A stretch of 64,000 nt of DNA from Hyphomicrobiales bacterium (GCA_900465665.1 UBJO01000025.1:124001-188000), one strand, 5' to 3'; positions 46,002 through 56,217 are shown, counted from the first letter of the stretch. The notes: generated by a model not told the origin, from the sequence alone. Made by a program: numbers and translations.

Positions 46002-46795
46002 GCTTTTTCTCCTTCGAGTTTTGCGTCAAGTTTGGCGGCGCATTTCGCGAGGATGTCGAGATAACCTTCGACGTTCCAGGCCGAACGGCCGATGAAAAGC
46101 CCGTCTATATGTGGGCTTGAGATGAGTTCTTCGCAATTGCCGGGGTTGACCGAGCCGCCGTAGAGGCAAGGAATGCGGCGACCCAGCACCTCCTCGGCAA
46201 CCGCGATGATTTCGGCCTGGCGCGCATCCGCATATTCGGCCGTCGCCGGAATGCCAGCGACGCCGATCGCCCAGACCGGCTCGTAGGCGAGCAGGATCTC
46301 CGCCTGCTTCTGCGCGCCGGTTAGCTTGGAAAGTGCGCCGCGGACCTCGGTCGCCAGCACCTCGGCCGCACGGCCGCTTTCGCGGTCGGCTAGAGTCTCG
46401 CCGATGCAGATAAGCGGGATCAGTCCGTGGCGAACGGCCGCCTCGGTCTTGAGGCCCACAGTTTCGTCGGTTTCGCCGAAGAACTCCCGTCGCTCGGAGT
46501 GGCCGAGCTCGACGATGTCGAGGTTGCAGTCCTTGAGCATCACCGGCGACACCTCGCCGGTCCATGCGCCGTCGTCGGCCCAGTGCATGTTCTGCGCGCC
46601 GACCTTGACGGAGGTGTCGGCCAGCATGGCCTTGACCTCGCGCACCGCCGTGAAGGGCGGAATGACGAAGCGCTGGATGCGCGGATCGCGCGCGCCGTCA
46701 GCAGCCTTGAGGCCACTCGCGAAGCTTTGCGCCTCGGCAAGCGTCTTGTTCATCTTCCAGCTGGTGCCGATCCAGAAACGTGGTGAGTTGGCCAT
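45998..46795 (-). CDS. tpiA: Triose-phosphate-isomerase family protein (EryH, D-3-tetrulose-4-phosphate isomerase)
   Basis: ATG 46795 gives 265 residues; AGGA lies six bases before it. All catalytic residues of TIM are present: the lysine in W-K-M-N-K near residue 14, the histidine in L-G-H-S-E-R-R-E, and the glutamate in A-Y-E-P-V-W-A-I-G. The phosphate-binding Y-G-G-S-V-N lies near residue 220. In Brucella the homologous TpiA2, now EryH, isomerises D-3-tetrulose 4-phosphate. The ery context supports that substrate over triose phosphate; a housekeeping tpiA should lie elsewhere. Confidence 0.9.
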   Translation of the reverse strand: MANSPRFWIGTSWKMNKTLAEAQSFASGLKAADGARDPRIQRFVIPPFTAVREVKAMLADTSVKVGAQNMHWADDGAWTGEVSPVMLKDCNLDIVELGHSERREFFGETDETVGLKTEAAVRHGLIPLICIGETLADRESGRAAEVLATEVRGALSKLTGAQKQAEILLAYEPVWAIGVAGIPATAEYADARQAEIIAVAEEVLGRRIPCLYGGSVNPGNCEELISSPHIDGLFIGRSAWNVEGYLDILAKCAAKLDAKLEGEKA

Positions 46796-46836
46796 CTGCA
46801 ATCCTATTCCCTATCGTCGTCTATCTGATCATCCGG

Positions 46837-47772
46837 CTAGCGCAGGAGCGCCTCGGCCGTACGTTCGTCGGTAATAAGCCCGTGGAGGCTGCCGCTGCGC
46901 AGCACGGCGCGGATTGCCTCGACCTTGCCGCCGCCCCCCGCAAGCGCCACCAACCGCTCCGTTCTCGGCTGCGGCAGGCTGGCCGAGAGCGTTCGCTCGG
47001 TCAGCGCGGTGTCGAGAATGCGGCCGTTGGAATCGAAGAAGTAGCCGAGGATTTCGCCGACACCGCCGGCAGCCGCCACTTCCTTGATCTCGCGCGCCTC
47101 GATCATGCCCGATTGCACAAGCTGCGCTTGCGTATCGACAGTACCGAGCCCGACCAGCTTCAGCGTGGCAGTATTGGCGAGATCCATCACTTCCTTCACG
47201 CCACGTTGGGCCAACAGCACCTCGCGGTCTTCGGCCGTGTTGGCGAAGAACGGAACCGGCATGACATAAGCAGGCATACCGGTCTTTTCGGCAATGCGGT
47301 GCATGACGTCGTAGGGGTTGGCCGCGTAGTTTCGGGTCAAGCCGCCGAGAAGCGAGACGAAGCGCAGGTCTCGGGCGGAGACGCGTGGCAAGAGATGCAC
47401 CGCGGTCGACAGCGTACGGCCATGACCAAGCCCGATCACGGCATTGTCGCCGCGCTCGATCTCGCGCTTCAGGAAATTCGAGCCTGCAAGGCCGAGCGTG
47501 CGAAAGATCGACTCGTCTTCGCCGACATAGGGCGTCACTTCGCAATATTGCAGGCCGAAGCGCTCGGAGAGGCTGTTTTCCAGCGCCACGCACTCGATGA
47601 TGTCGCCTTCGATGCTGATCTTGACGACACCTTCGGCTACCGCGCGCGCGATCAGGCGGTGCGTCTTCACCGAGGGTAGTCCAAGACGCTTGGCCACCTC
47701 GGACTGCGTCAATCCCCCGGCGTAATGCAGCCAGGCGGCTCGCACCGCAAGCGATTCTTCCGGATCATTCAT
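46837..47772 (-). CDS. eryD: Sugar-binding transcriptional regulator EryD (SorC/DeoR-type)
   Basis: The 311-residue regulator has an N-terminal helix-turn-helix (G-L-T-Q-S-E-V-A-K-R-L-G-L near residues 20-32) and a large sugar-phosphate-binding domain with the G-L-G-H-G-R-T and A-G-G-G-G-K motifs of the SorC family. Brucella EryD represses the ery operon until erythritol or a metabolite is present. The eryABC genes lie upstream on the same strand, so it controls its own operon. Confidence 0.9.
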   Translation of the reverse strand: MNDPEESLAVRAAWLHYAGGLTQSEVAKRLGLPSVKTHRLIARAVAEGVVKISIEGDIIECVALENSLSERFGLQYCEVTPYVGEDESIFRTLGLAGSNFLKREIERGDNAVIGLGHGRTLSTAVHLLPRVSARDLRFVSLLGGLTRNYAANPYDVMHRIAEKTGMPAYVMPVPFFANTAEDREVLLAQRGVKEVMDLANTATLKLVGLGTVDTQAQLVQSGMIEAREIKEVAAAGGVGEILGYFFDSNGRILDTALTERTLSASLPQPRTERLVALAGGGGKVEAIRAVLRSGSLHGLITDERTAEALLR

Positions 47773-47834
47773 CGACAGTCTTCTCCCGATTTGGCCACGC
47801 GCATATCCGCCTCGTTTTTCGATTCGCCTTTCGG

Positions 47835-48767
47835 TCAGATATGCAGGTCGGTGATGCCGGTGTCGATGTGGGGCGCCCAGAACGCGACGCTTTCGGCGAT
47901 CTGCGAGATGACCTGGCGGTCGTTCGGCTCGCGCTCCTTGAAGGATAGCTCGAGGCAGATCTCGTTATCCTTGGCGCCGCCCTCGGCAAACGCCTTGAGC
48001 AGCTCCGGCGGCTGGATGCGGCCCTTGGCGTTGAACTCGGCCGTGAATGGCCGATGCCCGCCCTTGTCCATCAGGCTCTGCTTGATGTGGATGATCGGCG
48101 AGACCTTGGGCACGGCGCGCGCCCAGGCATAGGGCTCGAAGTCATCGGGGTTGCTCGAGGTCACGTCACCATGGTCGATATCGGCCATCATCCACATCGG
48201 CACGGCCATGTTGGCGGCGGTCAGGCGGTCCTGCAGCTTCATGCATTCGGCGATCGTCTCGCCGAACTCGCGGCCAATGCTCATCGGCTCCCAGAAGACA
48301 TAGGAAAGGCCCGCCGACTTCGCATGCTCGGCAATCTCGGCCCAGCAGTCGATAGCGATCTTGATCAGTTCCTCGCGCCGCTTGGGATCGTCGAAATCCT
48401 TGTAGGTGAAGATCGCGAATTGCGTTCCGACCGAGGTTCCGCCGAGATCGGCGGTGATATCGGCGAACGTCTTGAACCAGTCGACATAGTAGCGGCGAAC
48501 GTCGGCATCGGGATGGCCGAAGTGGTTGAGCCGGCCGTAAGGCCCGGTCATACCCGAGGTCACCCTGACGCCGGTGCGCTGCAGCGCTGCCGACATGTTG
48601 CGGGTCAGCCTGCGGATGACGGGCGCCTGCCAGCTGGGATTGATGAACTCGTGGGTGAGCTGCAGGTCACGAATGCGCAGATCCCGCGCCACAGTTTCGA
48701 TCAGATCATCCGGCTCGGCGAAACGATTGACGAGCGGATTGGTGTTCAAGGAAAGAGTCAATGCCAT
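47835..48767 (-). CDS. eryC: EryC, L-3-tetrulose-4-phosphate racemase (TIM-barrel)
   Basis: The 310-residue protein is a sugar isomerase-like TIM barrel of the AP endonuclease 2 fold. Metal-ligand candidates are seen: E near residue 160 in F-W-E-P-M, D in M-A-D-I-D-H-G-D near 195-201, H in I-I-H-I-K-Q and E in E-F-N. In Brucella EryC was reassigned from dehydrogenase to L-3-tetrulose-4-phosphate racemase. The start has GAGGAT upstream; eryB ends 11 bases before. Confidence 0.9.
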   Translation of the reverse strand: MALTLSLNTNPLVNRFAEPDDLIETVARDLRIRDLQLTHEFINPSWQAPVIRRLTRNMSAALQRTGVRVTSGMTGPYGRLNHFGHPDADVRRYYVDWFKTFADITADLGGTSVGTQFAIFTYKDFDDPKRREELIKIAIDCWAEIAEHAKSAGLSYVFWEPMSIGREFGETIAECMKLQDRLTAANMAVPMWMMADIDHGDVTSSNPDDFEPYAWARAVPKVSPIIHIKQSLMDKGGHRPFTAEFNAKGRIQPPELLKAFAEGGAKDNEICLELSFKEREPNDRQVISQIAESVAFWAPHIDTGITDLHI

Positions 48768-48778
48768 GATCGGTATCC

Positions 48779-50293
48779 TCAGGCGGCCGCAACGAGATTC
48801 GCGCCGGCGAACCAGTCGGCAAAGGCGGCCTGCTCGGCCTCGGTCAGATGCAGATAGTGCTTGGTGCGGCGCTTCAGCACGTCCTCAGGCGTCAGCGCCC
48901 ACTCGGACGAGACGAGATAGCGAACCTCGGCCTCATAGAGATGGCCACCGAAGTGACGACCAAGGCCTTCGACACCTTTTGCATCGCCGACGATCTTGCG
49001 CGTGCGGGTGCCGTAGAGACGGCCATAATGGCCGGCGAGCGTACGCGACATCCAGGGATAGCTTTCCTTCAAGCCATTGAAGAAGGTCTCGTAGTCAGCC
49101 TTCGGCATATCGCCGCCTGGAAGTGCTGCGTGTTCCGTCCAGTTATCGGACATTTGCGGGAAGATATGCTTCAACCGCTGCATGCCGCGCTCGGCAAGCT
49201 CGCGGAAGGTGGTGATCTTGCCGCCGAAAACGTTGAGAAGCGGCGCGTTGCCGGTCTCTTCGAGATCGAAGACGTAATCGCGCGTCACAGCCGACGGATT
49301 GCCCTTGCCGTCGTCGAATAGAGGACGCACGCCGGAGAAGCTTTGCAGCACATCCTGGCGGCGGAGCTTTTCCTTGAAGTAGCGATTGACGGCAGTGAGC
49401 AGGTACTCGATCTCCTTCTCGTCGGCATTGACATCCTCCGCCCGGCCTTCGTAGGAAATGTCCGTCGTCCCGATCAGCGCTTTGTCGCCTTCATAGGGGT
49501 TTATGAAGATCACGCGCTTGTCGTGGTTCTGCACGAGATAGGCGTTGGAGCCCGCCCAGAACTTCGGCACGATGATATGGCTGCCCTTGACCAGCCGTAC
49601 ATTGCGGCTGCTGTTGGCGCCGGCCACGCGACCGATAACGTCGGACACCCACGGGCCTGCCGCGTTGGCGATACAGCGGGCGCGGAAATTGCGGGTTTCG
49701 CCGGTGACGCTGTTCTTGGTGGTGATGCTCCAGCCGCCGTTCTCACGTCGGGCGGAGACGGCTGCCGTGCGGGTCAGCACCTCGGCGCCACGCTCGGCGG
49801 CATCGACTGCGTTGAGCACGACCAAGCGCGCATCGTCGACCCAGCAGTCGGAATATTCGAAACCGCGGGTGTATTGATCGAGGATCGGCGTTCCCTCGGG
49901 ATCCCGGCGCAGATCGATCGTGCGGGTGCCCGGAAGCTTCTTGCGGCCGCCGAGGTGATCGTAAAGGAAGAGGCCGAGACGGACGAGCCAGGCCGGGCGA
50001 TCCTGCGGCGAGTGCGGCAGGACGAAGCGCATCGGCCAGATGATGTGGGGAGCGGCGTTGAGCAGCACCTCGCGCTCGATGAGCGCCTCGCGTACCAGCC
50101 GGAATTCGTAATATTCAAGATAGCGCAGGCCACCATGGACCAGCTTGCCGGAGCGCGATGATGTCCCCTGCGCCAGGTCGTCCTTCTCACACAGAACGAC
50201 CTTCAGGCCACGGCCCGCAGCATCGCGCGCGATGCCGGCACCATTGATCCCGCCACCGATCACGAAAAGATCCACCATTCCGGATTCAGTCAT
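48779..50293 (-). CDS. eryB: EryB, erythritol-4-phosphate dehydrogenase (GlpD-like flavoprotein)
   Basis: The start is taken at ATG 50293, seven bases from an AAGGAG site (an upstream ATG would leave no spacing), giving 504 residues. The FAD-binding G-G-G-I-N-G-A-G-I-A-R-D lies near residue 13 and T-S-S-R-S-G-K-L-V-H-G-G-L-R-Y-L-E near residue 45 is the GlpD signature. In Brucella and Rhizobium EryB oxidises L-erythritol 4-phosphate to the 3-tetrulose phosphate, passing electrons to quinone at the membrane. It follows eryA by 86 bases. Confidence 0.93.
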   Translation of the reverse strand: MTESGMVDLFVIGGGINGAGIARDAAGRGLKVVLCEKDDLAQGTSSRSGKLVHGGLRYLEYYEFRLVREALIEREVLLNAAPHIIWPMRFVLPHSPQDRPAWLVRLGLFLYDHLGGRKKLPGTRTIDLRRDPEGTPILDQYTRGFEYSDCWVDDARLVVLNAVDAAERGAEVLTRTAAVSARRENGGWSITTKNSVTGETRNFRARCIANAAGPWVSDVIGRVAGANSSRNVRLVKGSHIIVPKFWAGSNAYLVQNHDKRVIFINPYEGDKALIGTTDISYEGRAEDVNADEKEIEYLLTAVNRYFKEKLRRQDVLQSFSGVRPLFDDGKGNPSAVTRDYVFDLEETGNAPLLNVFGGKITTFRELAERGMQRLKHIFPQMSDNWTEHAALPGGDMPKADYETFFNGLKESYPWMSRTLAGHYGRLYGTRTRKIVGDAKGVEGLGRHFGGHLYEAEVRYLVSSEWALTPEDVLKRRTKHYLHLTEAEQAAFADWFAGANLVAAA

Positions 50294-50379
50294 CAACATG
50301 CTCCTTAGGATGCTTTTTGCATCAACACATTCATTCAGCGCGGCCGCACATCAATCGCGGCCCGGCGCGAGATTTCCGT

Positions 50380-51933
50380 TTATTGCGTGGCGACGAGCTG
50401 ATCCCAGGCAGGCGCTACCGCCTCGCGAACCATCACGTAGGCCTTGAACAAGCGCTCGAAGCGCTCTGCCTGCTCGCTGTCGGGCGCTTCTGCCTCGCCA
50501 AGCAGCGGCGTCACCCATTCGGCGATGCAATCGTCCATGTTGCGATAGGCGCCGATCGCCACCGCCGCCATCATCGCAACGCCGGCGGCACCCGCCTCCT
50601 CGCGCCGCGACACCCTGACCGGGGCATTCACCGCCGCCGACAGGCAACCGCGAAGCGCGCGCGAACGCGCCGCGCCGCCGGTGATCCGGAGCTCTTCAGG
50701 CATATCGCCCATCGCCGCGTAACAATCGCGCGTCGCCATGCCGAGACCCTCCACGACCGCGCGCAACAGATCAGCGAAGCCGTGACGCATGGAAAGGCCG
50801 GTGAACCCTGCACGGGCAGCGGCATTGACGAACGGGCCACGCTCGCCGGCATCCGAGATATAGGGGTGATAGAGCACCGAACCCGGTCGGCTCTCGGCGA
50901 ACCAGCTGTCGATGCGGGCGATCAGATCGGCGTGCGATACCGTCTTGCCGCCGTCGGCCATCAGCGAGCCGGCCATTTGCAGCAGCCAGTCGATGTTGAT
51001 CGTGGCGCTCATATTGGTCTGTACCTGGGTGACTACCCCCGGCATCGGCAAGGCGATCACATAACCCGTGCCCTCGGCATTGAGCTGAACATCGGCCACC
51101 GCCTTAGCGCGCATGTGGACGCCGGTGGAGCCGACGGTCGAGCAGGCAGCATTCTGGCCCGCGCTGCGCACGCCGGCACCGAGCGCGGTCATGACCATGT
51201 CGACATAGCCGAGACTGACCGGCGTGCCGGCAAGAAGCCCACAGGCCCGCGCCGCATCGGCGGAAAGCGGATGAGTGACCTCGGTGCCATCGATGATCTC
51301 AGGCAGCAGTGAGCGACGGCGCGACAATCCCAGCGCATCGATCGCCGCATCGTCATACTGACGCGTTCGGAAATTGCCGAAGGTGAAACTTGCCTCAGAG
51401 GGATCGGTGGCGCGAATGCCCGTGAGATTGAGATAGAGCCAGTCCTTGCAATGAAGCGCGACTTCGGCGCGATCGAGAAGATCGGGCTGATTGCGGTCCA
51501 TGTGCGCGATCTGCGCGCCCTGCTGGCAGGTGTTGAGGCCGGTCCCGGTCGCTTCGAAACGCGCACGATTGCCGGCGCCAGCACTGAGTCGCGTCACAGT
51601 CGGAGCCGCGCGGGCATCGAGCCAGAGCCATGCATCGCCAACCGGCCGATTGTCGGCGCCGACGAGCCATGTGCCGTCGCCCTGCCCCGTAACCGAAATG
51701 GCCGCGGTGCGCTCGGCAAGATCAGGCACCTTTTCGCTGAGGCCGCGCAGCGCGGTTACGCAGTCAGCCCAGGTTTGCCACAACGACTGCGTTGCCGAAC
51801 CATCATCGCCGGTCGCATATTGATTGCGCGCCGAAGCGGATGCGATCTGGCGCCCGGAGAGCTCAAAGGCAACCGCCTTGATCACCGAGGTTCCGGCATC
51901 GATACCGACAATGATTTGCCCGCGTTCAGACAT
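50380..51933 (-). CDS. eryA: EryA, erythritol kinase (FGGY family)
   Basis: The 517-residue kinase phosphorylates erythritol to L-erythritol 4-phosphate. The N-terminal G-I-D-A-G-T-S-V-I-K phosphate loop lies at residues 9-19 and the D-A-R-A catalytic-region motif near residue 92; the ATP-binding I-T-G-G-A-A-R-S segment lies near residue 408. The length matches Brucella EryA. It is the first gene of the minus-strand operon and faces a 918-base divergent region. Confidence 0.93.
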   Translation of the reverse strand: MSERGQIIVGIDAGTSVIKAVAFELSGRQIASASARNQYATGDDGSATQSLWQTWADCVTALRGLSEKVPDLAERTAAISVTGQGDGTWLVGADNRPVGDAWLWLDARAAPTVTRLSAGAGNRARFEATGTGLNTCQQGAQIAHMDRNQPDLLDRAEVALHCKDWLYLNLTGIRATDPSEASFTFGNFRTRQYDDAAIDALGLSRRRSLLPEIIDGTEVTHPLSADAARACGLLAGTPVSLGYVDMVMTALGAGVRSAGQNAACSTVGSTGVHMRAKAVADVQLNAEGTGYVIALPMPGVVTQVQTNMSATINIDWLLQMAGSLMADGGKTVSHADLIARIDSWFAESRPGSVLYHPYISDAGERGPFVNAAARAGFTGLSMRHGFADLLRAVVEGLGMATRDCYAAMGDMPEELRITGGAARSRALRGCLSAAVNAPVRVSRREEAGAAGVAMMAAVAIGAYRNMDDCIAEWVTPLLGEAEAPDSEQAERFERLFKAYVMVREAVAPAWDQLVATQ

Positions 51934-52851
51934 CGAAAGCCTCGCCGCCCACGATAATCCATGCCGCTGGATACGGCATCCTCATCCCATTCATGGTTAC
52001 TCCTCCCAGACGACCGCCGACGGACCGCGCCAAGCGCCACCACTCAGGCAAGTACGTCGCATTGCGACTGCTCCTCGCGAGATCAGACTGAAAGACCTCG
52101 CCTCGGGCAGCAACCGGAAACCGGCAAGCACCGGATTTTCGTTTCATGCAGAATATAACACAAACTTATCACCGCAAATGAATTTTTTTTCTGTTGTCGC
52201 AATTTTTTTCAGATACAATGCGAACCATCAAATCGACACGATGGGCGAGGGACTCGATTGAGCGCCATTACGCAAGTTCAGCGAGGGCGCCCTCCAGCGT
52301 CAACGCACGCGCATTGTGGTGCCAGAACAAATATAACTATATCAATAACTTGTGATGAAATAGCGCGATTGATCTCGCATGCGTTAGTTATGCGATAGAT
52401 TACATAGCGTTGCCTTGCCAGCCCTCTCTATGGGCACCAGCCTGACCGCTCTCCACAGCCATCAACATCGCCAAAAATCAAAAACGCCGCCGAATGGTCG
52501 ATTGACAACGTGCAATCTTTATAACATCTTTACTGCCATTGATAACACGGTGATACCATAGCCTACGGACAACTCGGTATCTGCGTGAAGCGCCTGGCGG
52601 TTGGAGGAGAAACAAACGCCGGGTTATTCAGGAGGATCACGACGGTGCGAATTTCTGTTCCCAGACATGGCTTGGCGTCTCGCCAGCACTTCCGCCCCGA
52701 CGCGCGATCGCCGCTTGGCGGCCTCCTCGCCAACTCCTCAACTAACACGCTGGATTGTCGCCCGACCGACCGGTCGCGACGTCGATAATCCCTTATCCCC
52801 TCTTCTTTCCCTCAACAGGAAATCCGGCCTCGCGCCGAAGGTTGTCAGAAA
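51934..52851. promoter_or_regulatory. Divergent regulatory region of the ery locus
   Basis: The 918-base gap lies between eryA and the DUF2291-eryEFG operon. The middle (52140-52560) is far richer in A+T than the rest of the window and has T runs, repeated ATGCGATAGAT-like segments near 52364-52402, and TTGACA at 52502. These features suit operators for EryD and the DeoR-type regulator, but none can be assigned. No gene is supported; open frames here are short and not protein-like. Confidence 0.6.
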
Positions 52852-53508
52852 ATGAGCATAGAAACGGACTACGCGGCTTCCCAGCCGAAGAGCGGCAAAC
52901 TGAAAATCGCGGTCGGCATTGCGGCCGTCGTGGTTGTCGTCGGCGCAATCGCGCTGGACACGAAGGTTGTCCATATCGGCTCCGAAAACGACGTGCGCCA
53001 GCAGGCGTTTTCCTCGGAAACCTACGGCGTGGAGCAGTTCCCGAAGATCGCGGCTGATGTCGAGAAGCGCGCGGTCCCAGCTGCCGAGCTTGCACCGGCC
53101 GCCCTCGCCGACAAGAAGGCGGCGGGCGAGAAATACGGCGTCGCAACGACCACCGGCCCGGTTCTGCCCGTGTCCTTCTCGGGCGTCGTTGGCGAGCGCA
53201 AGGGCAACATCAACGAGGTGAAGGTCGATGGCCTGCCGCCTGAAGTCGTCATTCGCATGCAGACCGGCCCGGCAATCAACGGCACCGATCTGCGCGATGC
53301 CACGGGCGCGATCGAGTTCGGCCAGTTCACCAATCAGATCGAGTACCAGGACGCCGGTTCGGCGATCAACAACGAGATGAAGAAGGCAGTGCTTGGGAGC
53401 ATCGATCCCGCTCAGCTGACTGGCAAGACGGTCACTGTCACCGGCGTCTTCAAGCTCATCAACCCGAAGAACTGGCTCGTCACTCCTGTCAAGGTTGAAG
53501 TCAAATGA
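52852..53508 (+). CDS. DUF2291 family membrane-anchored protein, first gene of transporter operon
   Basis: The 218-residue protein has one N-terminal membrane helix (residues about 18-36) with the rest in the periplasm. It belongs to the DUF2291 family, which accompanies ribose-type ABC transporters. The function is unknown; a helper for the binding protein or transporter assembly is inferred from constant neighbourhood. There is no lipobox cysteine. Its stop overlaps the eryE start (ATGA). Confidence 0.85.
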   Translation: MSIETDYAASQPKSGKLKIAVGIAAVVVVVGAIALDTKVVHIGSENDVRQQAFSSETYGVEQFPKIAADVEKRAVPAAELAPAALADKKAAGEKYGVATTTGPVLPVSFSGVVGERKGNINEVKVDGLPPEVVIRMQTGPAINGTDLRDATGAIEFGQFTNQIEYQDAGSAINNEMKKAVLGSIDPAQLTGKTVTVTGVFKLINPKNWLVTPVKVEVK

Positions 53509-55055
53509 GCCAGGCAAGCCAACGCCAGATCAAAGGTGAGATCGGTGAGGTCGTGCTCAGCGCCCGCAACGTTGCCAAGACCTACGGCAGCGTGCAGGCC
53601 CTCAAGGGCGTGAACTTCGACATCCATCGCGGCCAGGTCACGACGCTGTTCGGCGAAAATGGTGCCGGCAAGTCAACGCTGATGAAGATCCTGTCGGGCG
53701 TCGTTCGCCCGACATCCGGCGAGATCATTCTCGACGGACAGACCGTCAACTTCGTGTCCTCGACGCATGCCCGCGAATGCGGCATCTCGATCATCCACCA
53801 GGAACTCAGCCTGGCGCCCAACCTGAGCGTCCGCGACAACATCTTCATGGGTCGGGAGATCATCACGGCCGGAACCGTCGATTTCGCCGAGGAAGAACGC
53901 CAGACCCGCGCCCTGCTCGAAGAGCTGGAGGAAGATATCGATCCGCTGACCCCCGTCGAGGATCTCCGCCTCGGCCAGCAGCAGATCGTGGAAATTGCCC
54001 GCGCGCTGTCGGTCAATTCGCGTATCCTGATCATGGATGAGCCGACATCCGCGCTGAGCGCCACTGAAGTCGAAGTGCTCTTCAAGGTGATCCGCGACCT
54101 CACCAGCCGTGGCGTTTCGATCGTCTATATCTCGCACCACCTCGAAGAGGCGCTGCAGATCACCAACCATGCCGTCGTGCTGCGCGACGGCACCATGACC
54201 GCCTATGCCGAGCGCAAGGATATCGACCTCGAATGGATCGTCCGCAACATGGTGGGCGAGAATTTCGACCTCGGTAGCCCGCCTGATGGCTACGAGATGG
54301 GCAAGGTCGCGCTGTCGATCAAGGAACTCACCGTTCCCGGCCCTTCGGGTGCCGCCTATAACGCGGTCGACCGCCTGTCGCTCGATGTGCGCGCCGGCGA
54401 GATCGTCTGCATCTACGGCCTCATGGGCGCCGGTCGCACCGAGCTTCTCGAATGCGTGGCCGGACGCCTGCACGCCAGCGGCGGCCACATTCTTCTCGAA
54501 GGCCAGGACGTGGCCGGTCTAAGCATCGCCAACCGCATTGCAAGCGGCCTCGGCCTGGTGCCGGAAGATCGCCAGCGCGATGGCCTGGTGCAGACCATGA
54601 CCGTCGGCACCAACCTCTCGCTTGCCAGCATCGGCGCCTTCACCAAGGGGCTCTTCACCTCAGGTCGCCGCGAGCGCGAACTGGTCACGGATTCGATCCG
54701 CAAGGTTCACATCAAGACCGACGGTGGCGCGGCCGCCATCGGCTCACTCTCCGGCGGCAACCAGCAGAAGGTCGTCATCGGCAAGATGCTGGCGACGCAT
54801 CCGAAGGTCATCCTGCTCGACGAGCCGAGCCGAGGCATCGACATCGGCGCCAAGGCCGAAGTGTTCAAGCTGCTGGCCGAACGCGCCAAGCAGGGGCTGG
54901 CGGTGATCTACTCCACCTCGGAGGTCGCCGAATGCCTGAGCATCGCACATCGCATCATCGTCATGCATCGCGGCAAGATTTCCGCCGAGTTCAGCTCTGA
55001 CGTCACCAAGGAAAAGATCATGGCCGCCTCTGGCGAAGCAGTGGTCGCGCACTAG
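53505..55055 (+). CDS. eryE: EryE, ABC transporter ATPase (RbsA type)
   Basis: The 516-residue protein has two nucleotide-binding domains. The first has G-E-N-G-A-G-K-S-T near residue 50 and L-R-L-G-Q-Q-Q in place of a canonical LSGGQ, with M-D-E-P-T-S-A-L. The second has the naturally altered G-L-M-G-A-G-R-T-E-L and L-S-G-G-N-Q-Q-K with L-D-E-P-S-R-G-I-D, normal for RbsA-like sugar importers. It drives polyol import. The name follows the Rhizobium leguminosarum eryEFG transporter. Confidence 0.9.
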   Translation: MSQASQRQIKGEIGEVVLSARNVAKTYGSVQALKGVNFDIHRGQVTTLFGENGAGKSTLMKILSGVVRPTSGEIILDGQTVNFVSSTHARECGISIIHQELSLAPNLSVRDNIFMGREIITAGTVDFAEEERQTRALLEELEEDIDPLTPVEDLRLGQQQIVEIARALSVNSRILIMDEPTSALSATEVEVLFKVIRDLTSRGVSIVYISHHLEEALQITNHAVVLRDGTMTAYAERKDIDLEWIVRNMVGENFDLGSPPDGYEMGKVALSIKELTVPGPSGAAYNAVDRLSLDVRAGEIVCIYGLMGAGRTELLECVAGRLHASGGHILLEGQDVAGLSIANRIASGLGLVPEDRQRDGLVQTMTVGTNLSLASIGAFTKGLFTSGRRERELVTDSIRKVHIKTDGGAAAIGSLSGGNQQKVVIGKMLATHPKVILLDEPSRGIDIGAKAEVFKLLAERAKQGLAVIYSTSEVAECLSIAHRIIVMHRGKISAEFSSDVTKEKIMAASGEAVVAH

Positions 55056-55078
55056 CCCGGAATTATGGAGCACTGATT

Positions 55079-56131
55079 ATGTCAGTCACTGAAGCAAACG
55101 ACAAAAAGACAGTTTCGAACGGGCCACGGCGGGATTTCAATATCATTCGCCTGCTGCTGGAAGGTCGCGCGTTCTTCGCGCTGATCGTCATCATCGCGGT
55201 CTTCTCCTTCCTGTCGCCTTACTATTTCAGCCTCAACAACTTCCTGATCATGGCCTCGCACGTGGCGATCTTCGGGATCTTGGCAATCGGCATGCTGCTC
55301 GTCATCCTGAACGGCGGCATCGACCTTTCGGTCGGCTCGACGCTGGGCTTGGCCGGTTGCATCGCTGGCTTCCTGATGCAGGGCGTGCAGCTTCCCACCT
55401 TCGGCGTCATCCTCTACACGCCGGTCTGGGCTGTCGTGGTACTCACCTGCGCGATGGGTGCGCTGGTCGGCGCCGTCAACGGCGTGCTGATCGCTTATCT
55501 CAAGGTTCCGGCCTTCGTTGCCTCGCTCGGCGTTCTCTACGTTGCCCGCGGCATTGCGCTTCTGATGACGAACGGCCTCACCTACAATAACCTCGGCGGC
55601 CGCCCCGAACTCGGCAATACCGGTTTCGACTGGCTCGGCTTCAACCGTCTCGGCGGCATTCCGATCGGCGTGCTCGTGCTTGCGGCTCTCGCCATCATCT
55701 GCGGCATCGTGCTCAGCAAGACCGCTTTCGGTCGCTGGCTCTATGCGTCCGGTGGCAATGAACGCGCTGCCGAACTGTCGGGCGTTCCCGTCAAGCGCGT
55801 CAAGATCCTCGTCTACGTGTTCTCCGGCGTCTGCGCGGCCATTGCCGGCCTGGTCCTTTCCTCCCAGCTGACGTCCGCCGGTCCGACCGCCGGCACCACC
55901 TATGAACTGACGGCGATTGCTGCCGTGGTCATCGGCGGTGCCGCGCTCACCGGCGGACGGGGGACCGTACGCGGCACCATGCTCGGCGCCTTCGTCATCG
56001 GCTTCCTGTCGGACGGCCTCGTGATCATCGGCGTCTCGGCCTACTGGCAGACGGTCTTTACCGGCGCGGTCATCGTTCTCGCCGTTCTCATGAACAGCAT
56101 CCAATACGGGCGTCGGGTCAAACCCTCCTGA
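55079..56131 (+). CDS. eryF: EryF, ABC transporter permease (RbsC type)
   Basis: The 350-residue permease has about eight to ten membrane helices and the RbsC features: N-G-G-I-D-L-S-V-G-S near residue 78 and the G-G-N-E-R-A-A-E-L-S-G coupling loop near residue 225. A hydrophilic 30-residue N-terminal tail precedes. It lies 23 bases after eryE. Confidence 0.92.
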   Translation: MSVTEANDKKTVSNGPRRDFNIIRLLLEGRAFFALIVIIAVFSFLSPYYFSLNNFLIMASHVAIFGILAIGMLLVILNGGIDLSVGSTLGLAGCIAGFLMQGVQLPTFGVILYTPVWAVVVLTCAMGALVGAVNGVLIAYLKVPAFVASLGVLYVARGIALLMTNGLTYNNLGGRPELGNTGFDWLGFNRLGGIPIGVLVLAALAIICGIVLSKTAFGRWLYASGGNERAAELSGVPVKRVKILVYVFSGVCAAIAGLVLSSQLTSAGPTAGTTYELTAIAAVVIGGAALTGGRGTVRGTMLGAFVIGFLSDGLVIIGVSAYWQTVFTGAVIVLAVLMNSIQYGRRVKPS

Positions 56132-56217
56132 CGCACGCCACCGAACTTCTCCGCAACAACGCGGAAAGCACCGCCGGCAAGCCGGCACAACACGAACTCA
56201 TCAATGGGAGAGAGACT

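Noticed and set aside
45423-46064. Plus-strand 213-codon open frame
   Set aside because: It mirrors the rpiB gene and has no protein-like motif.
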